Below, piece after piece: positions 57,054 through 64,000 of a DNA stretch of 64,000 bases. This DNA is from Marinoscillum pacificum (GTDB lineage Bacteria; Bacteroidota; Bacteroidia; Cytophagales; Cyclobacteriaceae). The notes below the pieces were generated by a model. That model ran no database searches, was not told where the DNA came from, and saw nothing but the letters and a program-made list of their open reading frames with translations. The position numbers and the translations under genes were made by a program. Location of the stretch: positions 1 through 64,000 of the forward strand of contig NZ_JAMZMJ010000014.1 in assembly GCF_024714495.1 (NCBI RefSeq), written 5' to 3'. Each line of letters begins with the position of its first letter. Position 1 is the first letter of the stretch.

Positions 57054-57926
57054 TTAAATGTCACAAATCTGGATCGCTTCTTTCAGTGATGCGAATTGAT
57101 CTTCTCTTTTCGGTATAAACTCTTGTGCGACGAACCCAGTGAAGCCAGTATCATAAATAGCTTTCATGATCGCCGGATAGTAAAGTTCCTGATCAGTACT
57201 AATTTCATTTCTTCCAGGAACGCCTGCAGTATGATAATGCGCGATATACTGGTGATACTTTTGGATAGTAGCGATGATGTCTCCTTCCTGAACCTGCATG
57301 TGGTAGATGTCATAAAGGATTTTAAAGTTAGGACTACCTAGTTTTTCACATAGTCTTGCAGCCCACTCAGTGCTGTCGGCCATATAGTCTGGATGGTTCA
57401 CTTTGGAGTTGAAAATCTCAATACAGATAGTCAATCCACGCTGTTCAGCTTCCTTTACAATTGGTTCCAATCCCACAGCACAGTTCTCCAAACCTACTTC
57501 ATCATCCATGCCATGTCTGTTTCCAGAAAAACAGATGATATTCTGAAAACCCGCATCCTGAACTTTCGGCATTAAGTCAAAATACTCTTTTTTATGACCA
57601 GCATGATTTTTTGGATTGTTGAAACTATCTGTATGGTGCAATGGCACGCTGTTACACATCGCACAAGTAAGCCCATATTTGTTAATAGTGGCATAATCTT
57701 CCGGGTCTACTAACTCAACAGATTTGATTCCTAGTTCTACAGCCCACTCACACAGCTCCTCAACAGTCTTGCTTCCAAAAGGCCATCGAGTGACAGAGTG
57801 ATTGATTTTGCCATTTAGTTTAAATGGTTTTTTATCACTAGCCGAAGCTAAAGAAGGTAGTCCGGTTAGCGCCGCTGCTGAGATGCCCGCCATGTTTTTA
57901 AGAGCTGTTTTTCTGGTCATTTTCAT
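57054..57926 (-). CDS. exported TIM-barrel sugar phosphate isomerase/epimerase (hydroxypyruvate isomerase-like)
   Basis: A 290-residue AP-endonuclease-2-type TIM barrel with a signal-like N-terminus (TRKTALKNMAGISAAALTGLP, cleavage near ASA). The barrel has VTRWPFG, ELVDPEDYATINKYG, CMCNSVPLHHTDSF-like wording (here CAMCNSVPLHH), GLTICIEIFNSKVNHPDY (metal Glu), LYDIYHMQVQEGD (Asp and His) and GFVAQEFIPK (Glu). It looks like the hydroxypyruvate isomerase branch; the true substrate is unknown, and exported members often act on keto-sugars. It is divergent from the GMC oxidoreductase, and the LacI-type site lies between them. Confidence 0.82.
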   Translation of the reverse strand: MKMTRKTALKNMAGISAAALTGLPSLASASDKKPFKLNGKINHSVTRWPFGSKTVEELCEWAVELGIKSVELVDPEDYATINKYGLTCAMCNSVPLHHTDSFNNPKNHAGHKKEYFDLMPKVQDAGFQNIICFSGNRHGMDDEVGLENCAVGLEPIVKEAEQRGLTICIEIFNSKVNHPDYMADSTEWAARLCEKLGSPNFKILYDIYHMQVQEGDIIATIQKYHQYIAHYHTAGVPGRNEISTDQELYYPAIMKAIYDTGFTGFVAQEFIPKREDQFASLKEAIQICDI

Positions 57927-57962
57927 GAGACCAATATAGTTAGTTTTATTAAATCCGCTAAC

Positions 57963-58013
57963 GCAAACGTTTTCATTGAAATTCTTTCAAAAAAGGTGCG
58001 TCTATATGACGCA
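57963..58013. promoter_or_regulatory. LacI-type operator and second palindrome in a divergent promoter region
   Basis: GCAAACGTTTTC (57963-57974) matches the core GCAAACGTTTGC of LacI/PurR-family sites at all but one base. A second, different element, TGCGTC-TATAT-GACGCA (57997-58013), is a perfect 6-base inverted repeat with a 5-base centre. Both lie in the 128-bp gap between the divergent isomerase and GMC genes, where joint control is expected. Confidence 0.62.
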
Positions 58014-58054
58014 TTATTGATTAGATTAGAAAACTCAAGAAACACAAAATCCAG

Positions 58055-59755
58055 ATGAACATAAACAATAAGGCTAAAGCTCAGAATACTTACGACGCGA
58101 TAGTGGTAGGTACGGGAATCAGTGGTGGCTGGGCTGCTAAGGAGTTGACCGAGAAAGGTCTCAAGACGCTCGTGCTCGACAGAGGTAGAAATGTGGAGCA
58201 TGTAAAGGATTATCCAACTATGAACTTGAATCCATGGGAACTTCCTCATGATGATCAGGTTCCTGCGGAAGAGCGCAAGGATTACGAAAAGCAACTCCGT
58301 ACTGGTTACACTATCAGAGAATCTACCAAGCACTGGTGGATCAAAGATTCAGAGCATCCTTATTCAGAAACCAAGCGATTTGACTGGATTCGTGGATACC
58401 ATGTGGGTGGCCGTTCCATCATGTGGGGTCGTCAGTCTTACAGATTGAGTGATTTGGATTTTGAAGCAAATGCCAAAGATGGGATTGCGGTAGATTGGCC
58501 TATCCGCTATAAGGATTTGGAGCCATGGTACGAATATGCTGAAAAGTGGATTGGTGTAAGCGGAAGAAAAGAAGGTCTTGCACATCTACCTGATGGCAGT
58601 TTCTTGCCTCCAATGGAATTGAATTGTTTGGAAGAACATGTTCGTGATTCCATTTCACAAAACTTTGAAGATCGATTGTTGACTATTGGTAGAACTGCCA
58701 ATATCACAGTAAATCATAATGGTCGTGCACACTGTCATTACAGAAACCTGTGTATGCGTGGATGTCCATTTGGAGGATACTTTAGTAGTCAGAGTAGTAC
58801 GTTGCCAGCAGCTATGGCAACTGGAAATATGACTCTGAGACCTCATTCCATAGTAACTGAGGTGATGTACGATCCGGAAACGAAAAAGGCTACCGGCGTA
58901 AGAGTTCAGGATGCTGAAACTGGTGAAGTGCAGGAGTTTTATTCGAAAATTGTGTTCTTGAATGCTTCGGCTATTGCATCTACCTACATTTTGTTGAATT
59001 CAAAAAGTGAGTACCATCCAAACGGAATGGGTAACCAATCTGGTGAACTTGGTAGAAACTTGATGGATCACCACTTCAAAGCGGGTGCTGAAGGGGATTA
59101 TGATGGGTTTGAAGACATGTATTACCATGGCAGACGTCCGAATGGAATTTATATCCCGAGATTTAGAAATATCAATGAAAAACATCCTGACTTTATTCGT
59201 GGATACGGATATCAGGGAGGAGCAAGCCGCCAGGAATGGAGATCTGCTATCGCTGAGTTGGGAATTGGAGAAGAACTGAAAGAAGATATCAAAACTCCAG
59301 GAAAATGGAGAATGGGCTTGATGGGCTTCGGAGAGATGCTTCCATATCATGAAAACAAGATGGAAATCAATCCTGATAAATTAGATAAACATGGATTGCC
59401 GACCATCACATTTGATTGTGAGTTTAAGGATAACGAGTTGGCGATGCGTAAAGACATGCAAGCTTCAGCTGCTGAGATGTTGGAAAAAGCTGGATTGAAA
59501 AACGTTCGTACCTATGACAACATCGGTGGGCCTGGTCTTGGTATTCATGAAATGGGTACAGCAAGAATGGGGCGTGATCCAAAATCGTCTGTATTGAACG
59601 GTAACAACCAGGTACACGAAGTACAAAACGTATTCGTAACCGATGGTGCGGCCATGACTTCATCTGCATGTCAAAATCCATCACTTACCTATATGGCTTT
59701 GACTGCTCGCGCGGCAGACTTTGCAGTAAATGAACTTAAAAAAGGAAATCTCTAA
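58055..59755 (+). CDS. GMC family oxidoreductase (FAD-dependent, glycoside/sugar dehydrogenase-like)
   Basis: A 566-residue flavoenzyme. The FAD loop is VGTGISGGWAAKELTEKG, followed by the LDRGRN segment; the C-terminal catalytic part has HEMGTARMG and SACQNPSLTYMAL. A cysteine group, CHYRNLCMRGCPFGG (about 227-241), is of the kind that may hold an Fe-S cluster in FAD-dependent glucose dehydrogenases. Together with the gluconate-2-dehydrogenase subunit 3-like protein, 2 bp downstream, it probably forms a periplasmic sugar or polyol dehydrogenase. Export may rely on the partner, since this protein has no clear signal peptide. Confidence 0.88.
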   Translation: MNINNKAKAQNTYDAIVVGTGISGGWAAKELTEKGLKTLVLDRGRNVEHVKDYPTMNLNPWELPHDDQVPAEERKDYEKQLRTGYTIRESTKHWWIKDSEHPYSETKRFDWIRGYHVGGRSIMWGRQSYRLSDLDFEANAKDGIAVDWPIRYKDLEPWYEYAEKWIGVSGRKEGLAHLPDGSFLPPMELNCLEEHVRDSISQNFEDRLLTIGRTANITVNHNGRAHCHYRNLCMRGCPFGGYFSSQSSTLPAAMATGNMTLRPHSIVTEVMYDPETKKATGVRVQDAETGEVQEFYSKIVFLNASAIASTYILLNSKSEYHPNGMGNQSGELGRNLMDHHFKAGAEGDYDGFEDMYYHGRRPNGIYIPRFRNINEKHPDFIRGYGYQGGASRQEWRSAIAELGIGEELKEDIKTPGKWRMGLMGFGEMLPYHENKMEINPDKLDKHGLPTITFDCEFKDNELAMRKDMQASAAEMLEKAGLKNVRTYDNIGGPGLGIHEMGTARMGRDPKSSVLNGNNQVHEVQNVFVTDGAAMTSSACQNPSLTYMALTARAADFAVNELKKGNL

Positions 59756-59757
59756 TC

Positions 59758-60339
59758 ATGGAAAATATCAAAAGAAGAGAAGCGATACGAAGAACTGCCT
59801 GGATCATGGGAGGTGTATTAAGTACACCAACAATTGCAGGTATTCTGAATGGATGTACTCCAAAGCCTGAGCTGACATGGACGCCAAGTTTCTTCACTGA
59901 AGATCAAGCCAGATTGGTGATGGAGATTTCTGAAACGATTATACCTAAAACAGATACTGCTGGAGCAAAGGAGATTGGCGTTCCTGGATTTATCGAAGAG
60001 ATGGTGAGTATCGTTTGGGATGAAGATAGACGCAAAGAGTTTACCGATGGCCTGATGAAGTTCAATGAAGAATGTAAGACAGAAACAGGAGATGACTTTG
60101 TAGCTTTGGATGCTATTAAAAAGAAGGAATTCTGTCAGAAGAAAGATGCGGAAGCAAAAGCTGCGCCTTGGGGTCAAAAACCAGTTTTTTGGTCTTTAAA
60201 AGAATTGACTATTGTAGGGTATTACACTTCTGAATATGGAGCTACTGAGGAGTTACAATACATAGCGATTCCTGTGGAACAACACGGTTGCCAGCCATTG
60301 TCTGAAACAGGTAATGGTAAAACCTGGGCAACTTCTTAA
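59758..60339 (+). CDS. gluconate 2-dehydrogenase subunit 3 family protein
   Basis: A 193-residue protein with an exported N-terminus: KRREAIRRTAWIMGGVLSTPTIAGILNGC is Tat-like (RRxA-I) with a possible lipobox Cys. The mature domain, with WTPSFFTEDQARLVMEISETIIPKTDTAGAKEIGVPGFIEEM and later VGYYTSEYGATEELQY, is the subunit-3 fold. In related enzymes this small subunit carries the large GMC subunit to the periplasm. It lies 2 bp after the GMC gene. A terminator follows at 60365. Confidence 0.9.
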   Translation: MENIKRREAIRRTAWIMGGVLSTPTIAGILNGCTPKPELTWTPSFFTEDQARLVMEISETIIPKTDTAGAKEIGVPGFIEEMVSIVWDEDRRKEFTDGLMKFNEECKTETGDDFVALDAIKKKEFCQKKDAEAKAAPWGQKPVFWSLKELTIVGYYTSEYGATEELQYIAIPVEQHGCQPLSETGNGKTWATS

Positions 60340-60364
60340 TTTAGAATTTTCGAGGATTGATTAT

Positions 60365-60398
60365 AAAGCCATTGTGACATTGCCGTCATGATGGCTTT
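60365..60398 (+). terminator. terminator after the oxidoreductase operon
   Basis: AAAGCCAT and ATGGCTTT arms with inner TGAC/GTCA pairing and two single-base bulges, followed by TTTTCTTTTTT on the plus strand. Confidence 0.82.
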
Positions 60399-60423
60399 TC
60401 TTTTTTGGATGGAATAGAAACGG

Positions 60424-60912
60424 CTAATAATTCTTCTCGATCTCCAATGCCAGTTTTTTAGCAATTGGCTTCAATCGCTTCATTAGATCTTCCTCTGATT
60501 TTGAAGAGATCAATTCAAACTTTTTGCCATCAGTGGTTTTTACATATGATTGAAATTCACGATTAGTGAATGTGCTGCTTTGACCACCTCGGCCATGCAT
60601 CGTTTGCGAAGAAAGGTTAGAGTTAATGAAGATTTTCTCCAGCGAAGTATATTTTTGCACCTCCATTTTTTTGAGTCCCAGAATCAAATACCCTTCCTTG
60701 ACAATTTTTTCTTCAGGGATGATCTGAAAAAGGTAAAAAGAGGACCAAACCAGTGGTATAAGAAAAGAAATCCCAATACAAACAGAAATTGCTGGTAGTA
60801 CACTGAGGTTTTGCATGGCCAGGGACATGCCTATAAAAACCAAAAAGGTAACAATAAATCTGAAATGGACGGGAACAACTCGCCCTTGATTGATGGTGAC
60901 TTTTCTAGACAT
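60424..60912 (-). CDS. membrane protein with PH-like domain
   Basis: A 162-residue protein with two membrane segments (about 16-34 and 40-66) and a soluble C-terminal part with FQIIPEEKIVKEGYLILGLKKMEVQKYTSLEKIFIN, reminiscent of bacterial PH (DUF304-like) domains. The end is basic and helical (LKPIAKKLALEI). It is not a recognised enzyme. The gene is divergent from the LON-N domain gene with 63 bp between the start codons and converges on the oxidoreductase operon. Confidence 0.7.
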   Translation of the reverse strand: MSRKVTINQGRVVPVHFRFIVTFLVFIGMSLAMQNLSVLPAISVCIGISFLIPLVWSSFYLFQIIPEEKIVKEGYLILGLKKMEVQKYTSLEKIFINSNLSSQTMHGRGGQSSTFTNREFQSYVKTTDGKKFELISSKSEEDLMKRLKPIAKKLALEIEKNY

Positions 60913-60975
60913 AATGATTCAAAAAAAATTAAGCAAAACCCAAAACTCTGTGATTACATCTCAGTTACAAATACT

Positions 60976-61605
60976 ATGATCAAAGAAATTCCTTTATTTC
61001 CATTGAATCTGGTTGTTTTTCCAGGAGAGGAACTTAATCTGCATATTTTCGAGCCACGATATAAGCAGTTGATCAATGATTGCTTGACTAACCAGTGTAC
61101 GTTTGGTATTCCGTCTTATGTGTTGACAAAGGTAGAGTATGGAACGGAAGTTAAAATAACAGAAGTCACAAAGACCTATGAAGACGGTCGCATGGATATC
61201 AAAACGGAGGGCTTGGGTGTGTTCAATGTGCAAAATTTCATCAACCCTTGGAAAGACAAAGAGTACGCAGGAGGACCAGTTGAATTTATTGACTTTGAAG
61301 ATGAGTTAGATCCTTCACTGCAATTAAAATTTATTGAGCTCTGCCAGGATCTTTTTGAGTGGCTTCACATGGAAGATGAATTACCAATCAGTGTAGAAAC
61401 CAGCATGTACTCTGTGATCCATAAACTTGGACTGAAACCCGAAGAGGAATACATTTTACTGAAAATGAAGTCACATAAAAAAAGACAATCATTCATCATA
61501 GAACACCTCGAACAATTGATTCCGGCATTGGAAAGAGCTGAGAATGCCAAAGAAAAAATCAGAATGAATGGACACTTCAAGCATTTTAACCCCTTAAAAT
61601 TCTGA
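60976..61605 (+). CDS. LON N-terminal (substrate-binding) domain protein
   Basis: A 209-residue stand-alone LON-N (PUA-like) protein with the opening IKEIPLFPLNLVVFPGEELNLHIFEPRYKQL, typical of the domain; no ATPase or peptidase part follows. Such proteins are found in many Bacteroidota, and their function is unknown. The ATG at 60976 is chosen; the frame is open upstream to a TTG, but that stretch lies antisense to the divergent membrane-protein gene and is non-conserved-looking. It ends 20 bp before nuoA and might share its transcript. Confidence 0.86.
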   Translation: MIKEIPLFPLNLVVFPGEELNLHIFEPRYKQLINDCLTNQCTFGIPSYVLTKVEYGTEVKITEVTKTYEDGRMDIKTEGLGVFNVQNFINPWKDKEYAGGPVEFIDFEDELDPSLQLKFIELCQDLFEWLHMEDELPISVETSMYSVIHKLGLKPEEEYILLKMKSHKKRQSFIIEHLEQLIPALERAENAKEKIRMNGHFKHFNPLKF

Positions 61606-61625
61606 TCATTGTGTAATTTTCCATC

Positions 61626-62108
61626 ATGATTGAAATCAGCGGTTTTGGCGTAGCACTATTATTTATACTTGGAGGAGTGGGATTTGTGATGATCACGCTG
61701 CTTGTTGGTAAAATTTTGAGACCTGTTCGGCCAAACGAGGAAAAGCAAACTACCTATGAATCTGGAGAGGATCCTGTCAAATCGGCATGGGGAGTTTTCA
61801 ATGTTCGATTTTATGTGGTTGCGTTGATTTTTTTACTTTTTGAAACGGAATTGGTGTTTCTATTTCCATGGGCAACCGTCTTTGCTGATAAAGAATTGAT
61901 GGCAGAAACAGACGGCTTGTGGGGAGTGTTTTCCCTAATCGAAACATTCATTTTTATTGGAATCCTTTTGATCGGGCTGATTTATGTGTGGGCCAATGGC
62001 ATGTTGGATTGGGCTAAGCCAAAACCAAATTCGGTTGACTTCAAGTCAAAAATTCCAGCTTCTGCTTACGATCATATCAATAAGACAAATTACCAGATAG
62101 AAAAATAA
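61626..62108 (+). CDS. nuoA: NADH-quinone oxidoreductase subunit A
   Basis: A 160-residue membrane subunit of respiratory complex I. It has three helices (about 7-29, 63-85 and 100-124), with [39 protein letters not shown] in the family loop region. The C-terminal tail of about 35 residues ([14 protein letters not shown]) is longer than in E. coli but common in Bacteroidota. It begins the nuoA-B-C-D run and leads into nuoB with a 1-bp gap. Confidence 0.94.
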   Translation: MIEISGFGVALLFILGGVGFVMITLLVGKILRPVRPNEEKQTTYESGEDPVKSAWGVFNVRFYVVALIFLLFETELVFLFPWATVFADKELMAETDGLWGVFSLIETFIFIGILLIGLIYVWANGMLDWAKPKPNSVDFKSKIPASAYDHINKTNYQIEK

Positions 62109-62109
62109 T

Positions 62110-62637
62110 ATGGGTTTACTTGATCATCAATTTGGGCAAGGTGGCATTATTGTCACCAAGGCAGACGATCTTCTCAACTGGGCGAGACTTTCAAGTCTTT
62201 GGCCAATGGGTTTTGGTCTAGCCTGTTGTGCTATTGAGATGATGGGAGCCTATACTTCGGGATACGATATGGACCGCTTTGGTGTTTTGCCAAGAGCTTC
62301 ACCTAGGCAATCAGATGTGATGATTGTAGCTGGCACGGTGACTTTTAAAATGGCTGATCGAGTCAGAAGATTATACGAGCAAATGGCTGAGCCGCGCTAT
62401 GTTATTTCCATGGGTAGCTGCAGTAATTGTGGAGGGCCTTACTGGGAGCATGGCTATCATGTGGTGAAAGGAGTGGATAAGATCATTCCTGTAGATGTGT
62501 ATGTGCCTGGCTGCCCTCCAAGACCGGAAGCGTTGATTGGAGGTTTCATGAAGCTTCAAGAGAAAATCCGTGGTGAGTCTCTGATGAAACCTGAAGCTTT
62601 GAAAAAATTGATGGAGAAGAAAAAGCAGACTGCCTAA
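62110..62637 (+). CDS. nuoB: NADH-quinone oxidoreductase subunit B
   Basis: A 175-residue Fe-S subunit of complex I that carries cluster N2. The four Cys ligands are in [20 protein letters not shown] and [11 protein letters not shown]. Length is slightly short but complete. It lies between nuoA (1-bp gap) and nuoC (ATG overlapping the nuoB stop by 1 base). Confidence 0.97.
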   Translation: MGLLDHQFGQGGIIVTKADDLLNWARLSSLWPMGFGLACCAIEMMGAYTSGYDMDRFGVLPRASPRQSDVMIVAGTVTFKMADRVRRLYEQMAEPRYVISMGSCSNCGGPYWEHGYHVVKGVDKIIPVDVYVPGCPPRPEALIGGFMKLQEKIRGESLMKPEALKKLMEKKKQTA

Positions 62638-63140
62638 TGGAGTTCAATGAAATAAAAGCTGCCATAGCATCACAGTTTCCTGAGGCTGTTCTCGGAGAAG
62701 ACTTAAACTCTACACCTAAGACTTTGATTTTGGAAAAGTCGGCACTAGTTAACGTTTGTGAATTTCTCCATGGAGAAGAAGGTTTGTATTTTGATTCACT
62801 TTCGTGTGTTACAGGTATCGATAATGGTCCTGATAAGAATACTATGGAAGTTGTTTATAATCTATACAGCATTCCATACAATCATCATCTGATGTTACGT
62901 GTTGAACTTGATCGAGAAAATCCAGGTGTCGAATCTTTATCATCCATTTGGAAAACGGCTGACTGGCATGAGCGAGAAACGTTCGATTTATTCGGAATTC
63001 ATTTTGCCAATCACCCAGACTTAAGAAGAATTTTATTGCCAAACGACTGGGAAGGATATCCACTGAGAAAGGATTATCAGGAACAAGAGAAGTATCACGG
63101 AATGACAGTGGTGTATGATCGCGACGAACCTGCCAGTTAA
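62637..63140 (+). CDS. nuoC: NADH-quinone oxidoreductase subunit C
   Basis: A 167-residue peripheral-arm subunit of complex I. The signature is ERETFDLFGIHFANHPDLRRILLPNDWEGYPLRKDY, complete and in the expected place. The N-terminal half is variable. It is separate from nuoD here, unlike the nuoCD fusion of E. coli. A 37-bp gap with a short direct repeat (AATTATCCATT twice) leads to nuoD. Confidence 0.95.
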   Translation: MEFNEIKAAIASQFPEAVLGEDLNSTPKTLILEKSALVNVCEFLHGEEGLYFDSLSCVTGIDNGPDKNTMEVVYNLYSIPYNHHLMLRVELDRENPGVESLSSIWKTADWHERETFDLFGIHFANHPDLRRILLPNDWEGYPLRKDYQEQEKYHGMTVVYDRDEPAS

Positions 63141-63177
63141 AGTTTGATTTTCAATTATCCATTAGCAATTATCCATT

Positions 63178-64000
63178 TTGAATATTCAATACATATACGA
63201 TAAAGATCACCTAAAGAACTCCGAACCAACGGTTAACAATGAAGCATCTATTAAGAAAGAAGAGATGCTAATTAACATTGGTCCGCAGCACCCATCAACT
63301 CATGGAGTGTTACGTTTGGAAGTGGTTACGGATGGTGAAATCGTAAAGGATGTTATTCCTCACATGGGATATTTGCATCGGTGCTTTGAAAAGCACGCTG
63401 AATCTGTTCCTTACAATCAGGTTTTGCCTTATGTTGATCGGTTAGATTATGTGGCGGCAATGAACTCCGAGCATGCCTATGCAATGGGTGTGGAGAAGAT
63501 GCTTGGTATTGCTGATAAAATTCCTAAGAGAGTAGAGTATATCCGTGTTCTGGTAGCAGAGTTAAATCGTCTGGCTTCTCACTTTGTAGCTATAGGTACT
63601 TATGGTTTGGATATCGGTGCTTTTACGCCATTCTTATGGATGATGCGTGATCGTGAGCATATTTTACGGTTGCTGGAATGGGCTTCTGGTGCTCGCATGC
63701 TTTACAATTATATCTGGATTGGTGGCTTATTCTATGATTTGCCAGTCGGTTTTGAGGAGCGATGTGTGAGCTTCTCTAAATACCTGAAGCCAAAATTAGA
63801 AGACCTTAAAAACCTTCTGATAAGCAATAAAATCTTTATTGAGCGTACAGCCAATGTAGGTGTGCTATCTCGTGATTTAGCGATTAATTATGGAGTAACT
63901 GGACCAATGCTTCGTGGCTCTGGATTAAAATATGACCTTCGTAGAGTAGATGGATATAGTGTATATCCGGAATTAGATTTTGAGATTCCGATCGGTGAAG
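63178..64000 (+). CDS. nuoD: NADH-quinone oxidoreductase subunit D (cut by the window end)
   Basis: The first 274 codons of the 49-kDa subunit of complex I, which helps form the quinone site. [16 protein letters not shown] is the family opening; [16 protein letters not shown] and [13 protein letters not shown] follow, with the end in a segment before the second conserved region ([11 protein letters not shown]). The frame starts at TTG 63178, after an in-frame TAG at 63163, and has about 29 codons before the first ATG (63265, MLINIGPQH). That ATG would trim the polar leader; most homologues have such a leader, so TTG is preferred. The rest of the gene lies beyond the window. Confidence 0.92.
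   Translation, partial: MNIQYIYDKDHLKNSEPTVNNEASIKKEEMLINIGPQHPSTHGVLRLEVVTDGEIVKDVIPHMGYLHRCFEKHAESVPYNQVLPYVDRLDYVAAMNSEHAYAMGVEKMLGIADKIPKRVEYIRVLVAELNRLASHFVAIGTYGLDIGAFTPFLWMMRDREHILRLLEWASGARMLYNYIWIGGLFYDLPVGFEERCVSFSKYLKPKLEDLKNLLISNKIFIERTANVGVLSRDLAINYGVTGPMLRGSGLKYDLRRVDGYSVYPELDFEIPIGE

Noticed and set aside
57923-58333. 136-codon minus-strand frame across the divergent oxidoreductase promoter
   Set aside because: Antisense to the GMC N-terminus including its FAD loop, and it runs through the operator region.

Overview
This window reads as a chromosomal segment of a Bacteroidota bacterium, most likely a marine member of the order Cytophagales (Flammeovirgaceae/Reichenbachiellaceae-like). 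That is an inference from several signs: moderately AT-rich DNA, almost no Shine-Dalgarno sequences, promoters of the form TTTG-N18/19-TAnnTTTG, secreted proteins whose signal peptides end in AQ/SQ, the form of the SAM riboswitch, PadR/prefix-domain permease pairs, DUF4956, DUF4230 and YtxH proteins, and a hom-metX-metY cluster. No rRNA, tRNA, CRISPR array, prophage or transposase was recognised. Gene order is dense, with many 1-35 bp overlaps.

Layout. 1-3.0 kb: minus-strand operon of a DUF4956 membrane protein, a HlyD-like adaptor and a TolC-like outer-membrane protein, cut by the left edge. 3.2-6.8 kb: rmlD, a Lys1-type saccharopine dehydrogenase-like protein, an ICMT-like methyltransferase, two tandem ~50-residue paralogous membrane proteins and a YtxH protein. 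6.9-10.6 kb: metY-metX-hom behind a consensus promoter, a SAM riboswitch and a 39-codon leader peptide ending in CCMCCMS. 10.6-17.1 kb: a lipoprotein S41 peptidase, sucD, an alpha/beta hydrolase, aroF-kdsC, a palindromic intergenic repeat, threonine aldolase and a small lipoprotein. 17.1-23.2 kb: an EamA transporter, a methyltransferase, a small protein with a LacI-type operator in its promoter, rarA, and a module of two roadblock-like proteins with a SpoIIE-type phosphatase. 23.4-28.1 kb: hutI-hutG, DUF4230 and an AGCS-type Na+ symporter with an unusual insertion. 28.2-41 kb: secreted proteases (S41, M28), an SGNH hydrolase, a CNB-CNB-acyltransferase fusion, a TPR-CHAT protein, a small epimerase and a cysteine-cluster protein. 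41-47.6 kb: PadR plus FtsX-like permease, an HD protein, a LacI regulator, superoxide dismutase and tadA. 47.8-57 kb: aspS, a GDPD, a TPR lipoprotein, an amidohydrolase, a thioredoxin-like protein, panB and monomeric isocitrate dehydrogenase. 57-60.3 kb: a TIM-barrel isomerase divergent from a GMC oxidoreductase with its subunit-3 partner, with a LacI-type operator between them. 60.4-64 kb: a PH-like membrane protein, a LON-N domain protein and the start of the complex I operon nuoA-B-C-D, cut by the right edge.

How the genes work together: methionine synthesis (homoserine to O-acetylhomoserine to homocysteine) is controlled as a unit by SAM and possibly also by sulfur amino-acid supply. hutI and hutG perform the last steps of histidine degradation. 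The GMC/subunit-3/TIM cluster looks like a periplasmic sugar-oxidising unit under LacI-type control. sucD, icd and nuoABCD belong to the TCA cycle and respiration. The least explained parts are the DUF4956-adaptor-TolC operon, the tandem small proteins, the roadblock/phosphatase module and the leader peptide in front of metY. All coordinates were read by eye; start codons were moved downstream wherever the longest frame began with TTG or GTG and an in-frame ATG fitted the family or the signal peptide better.
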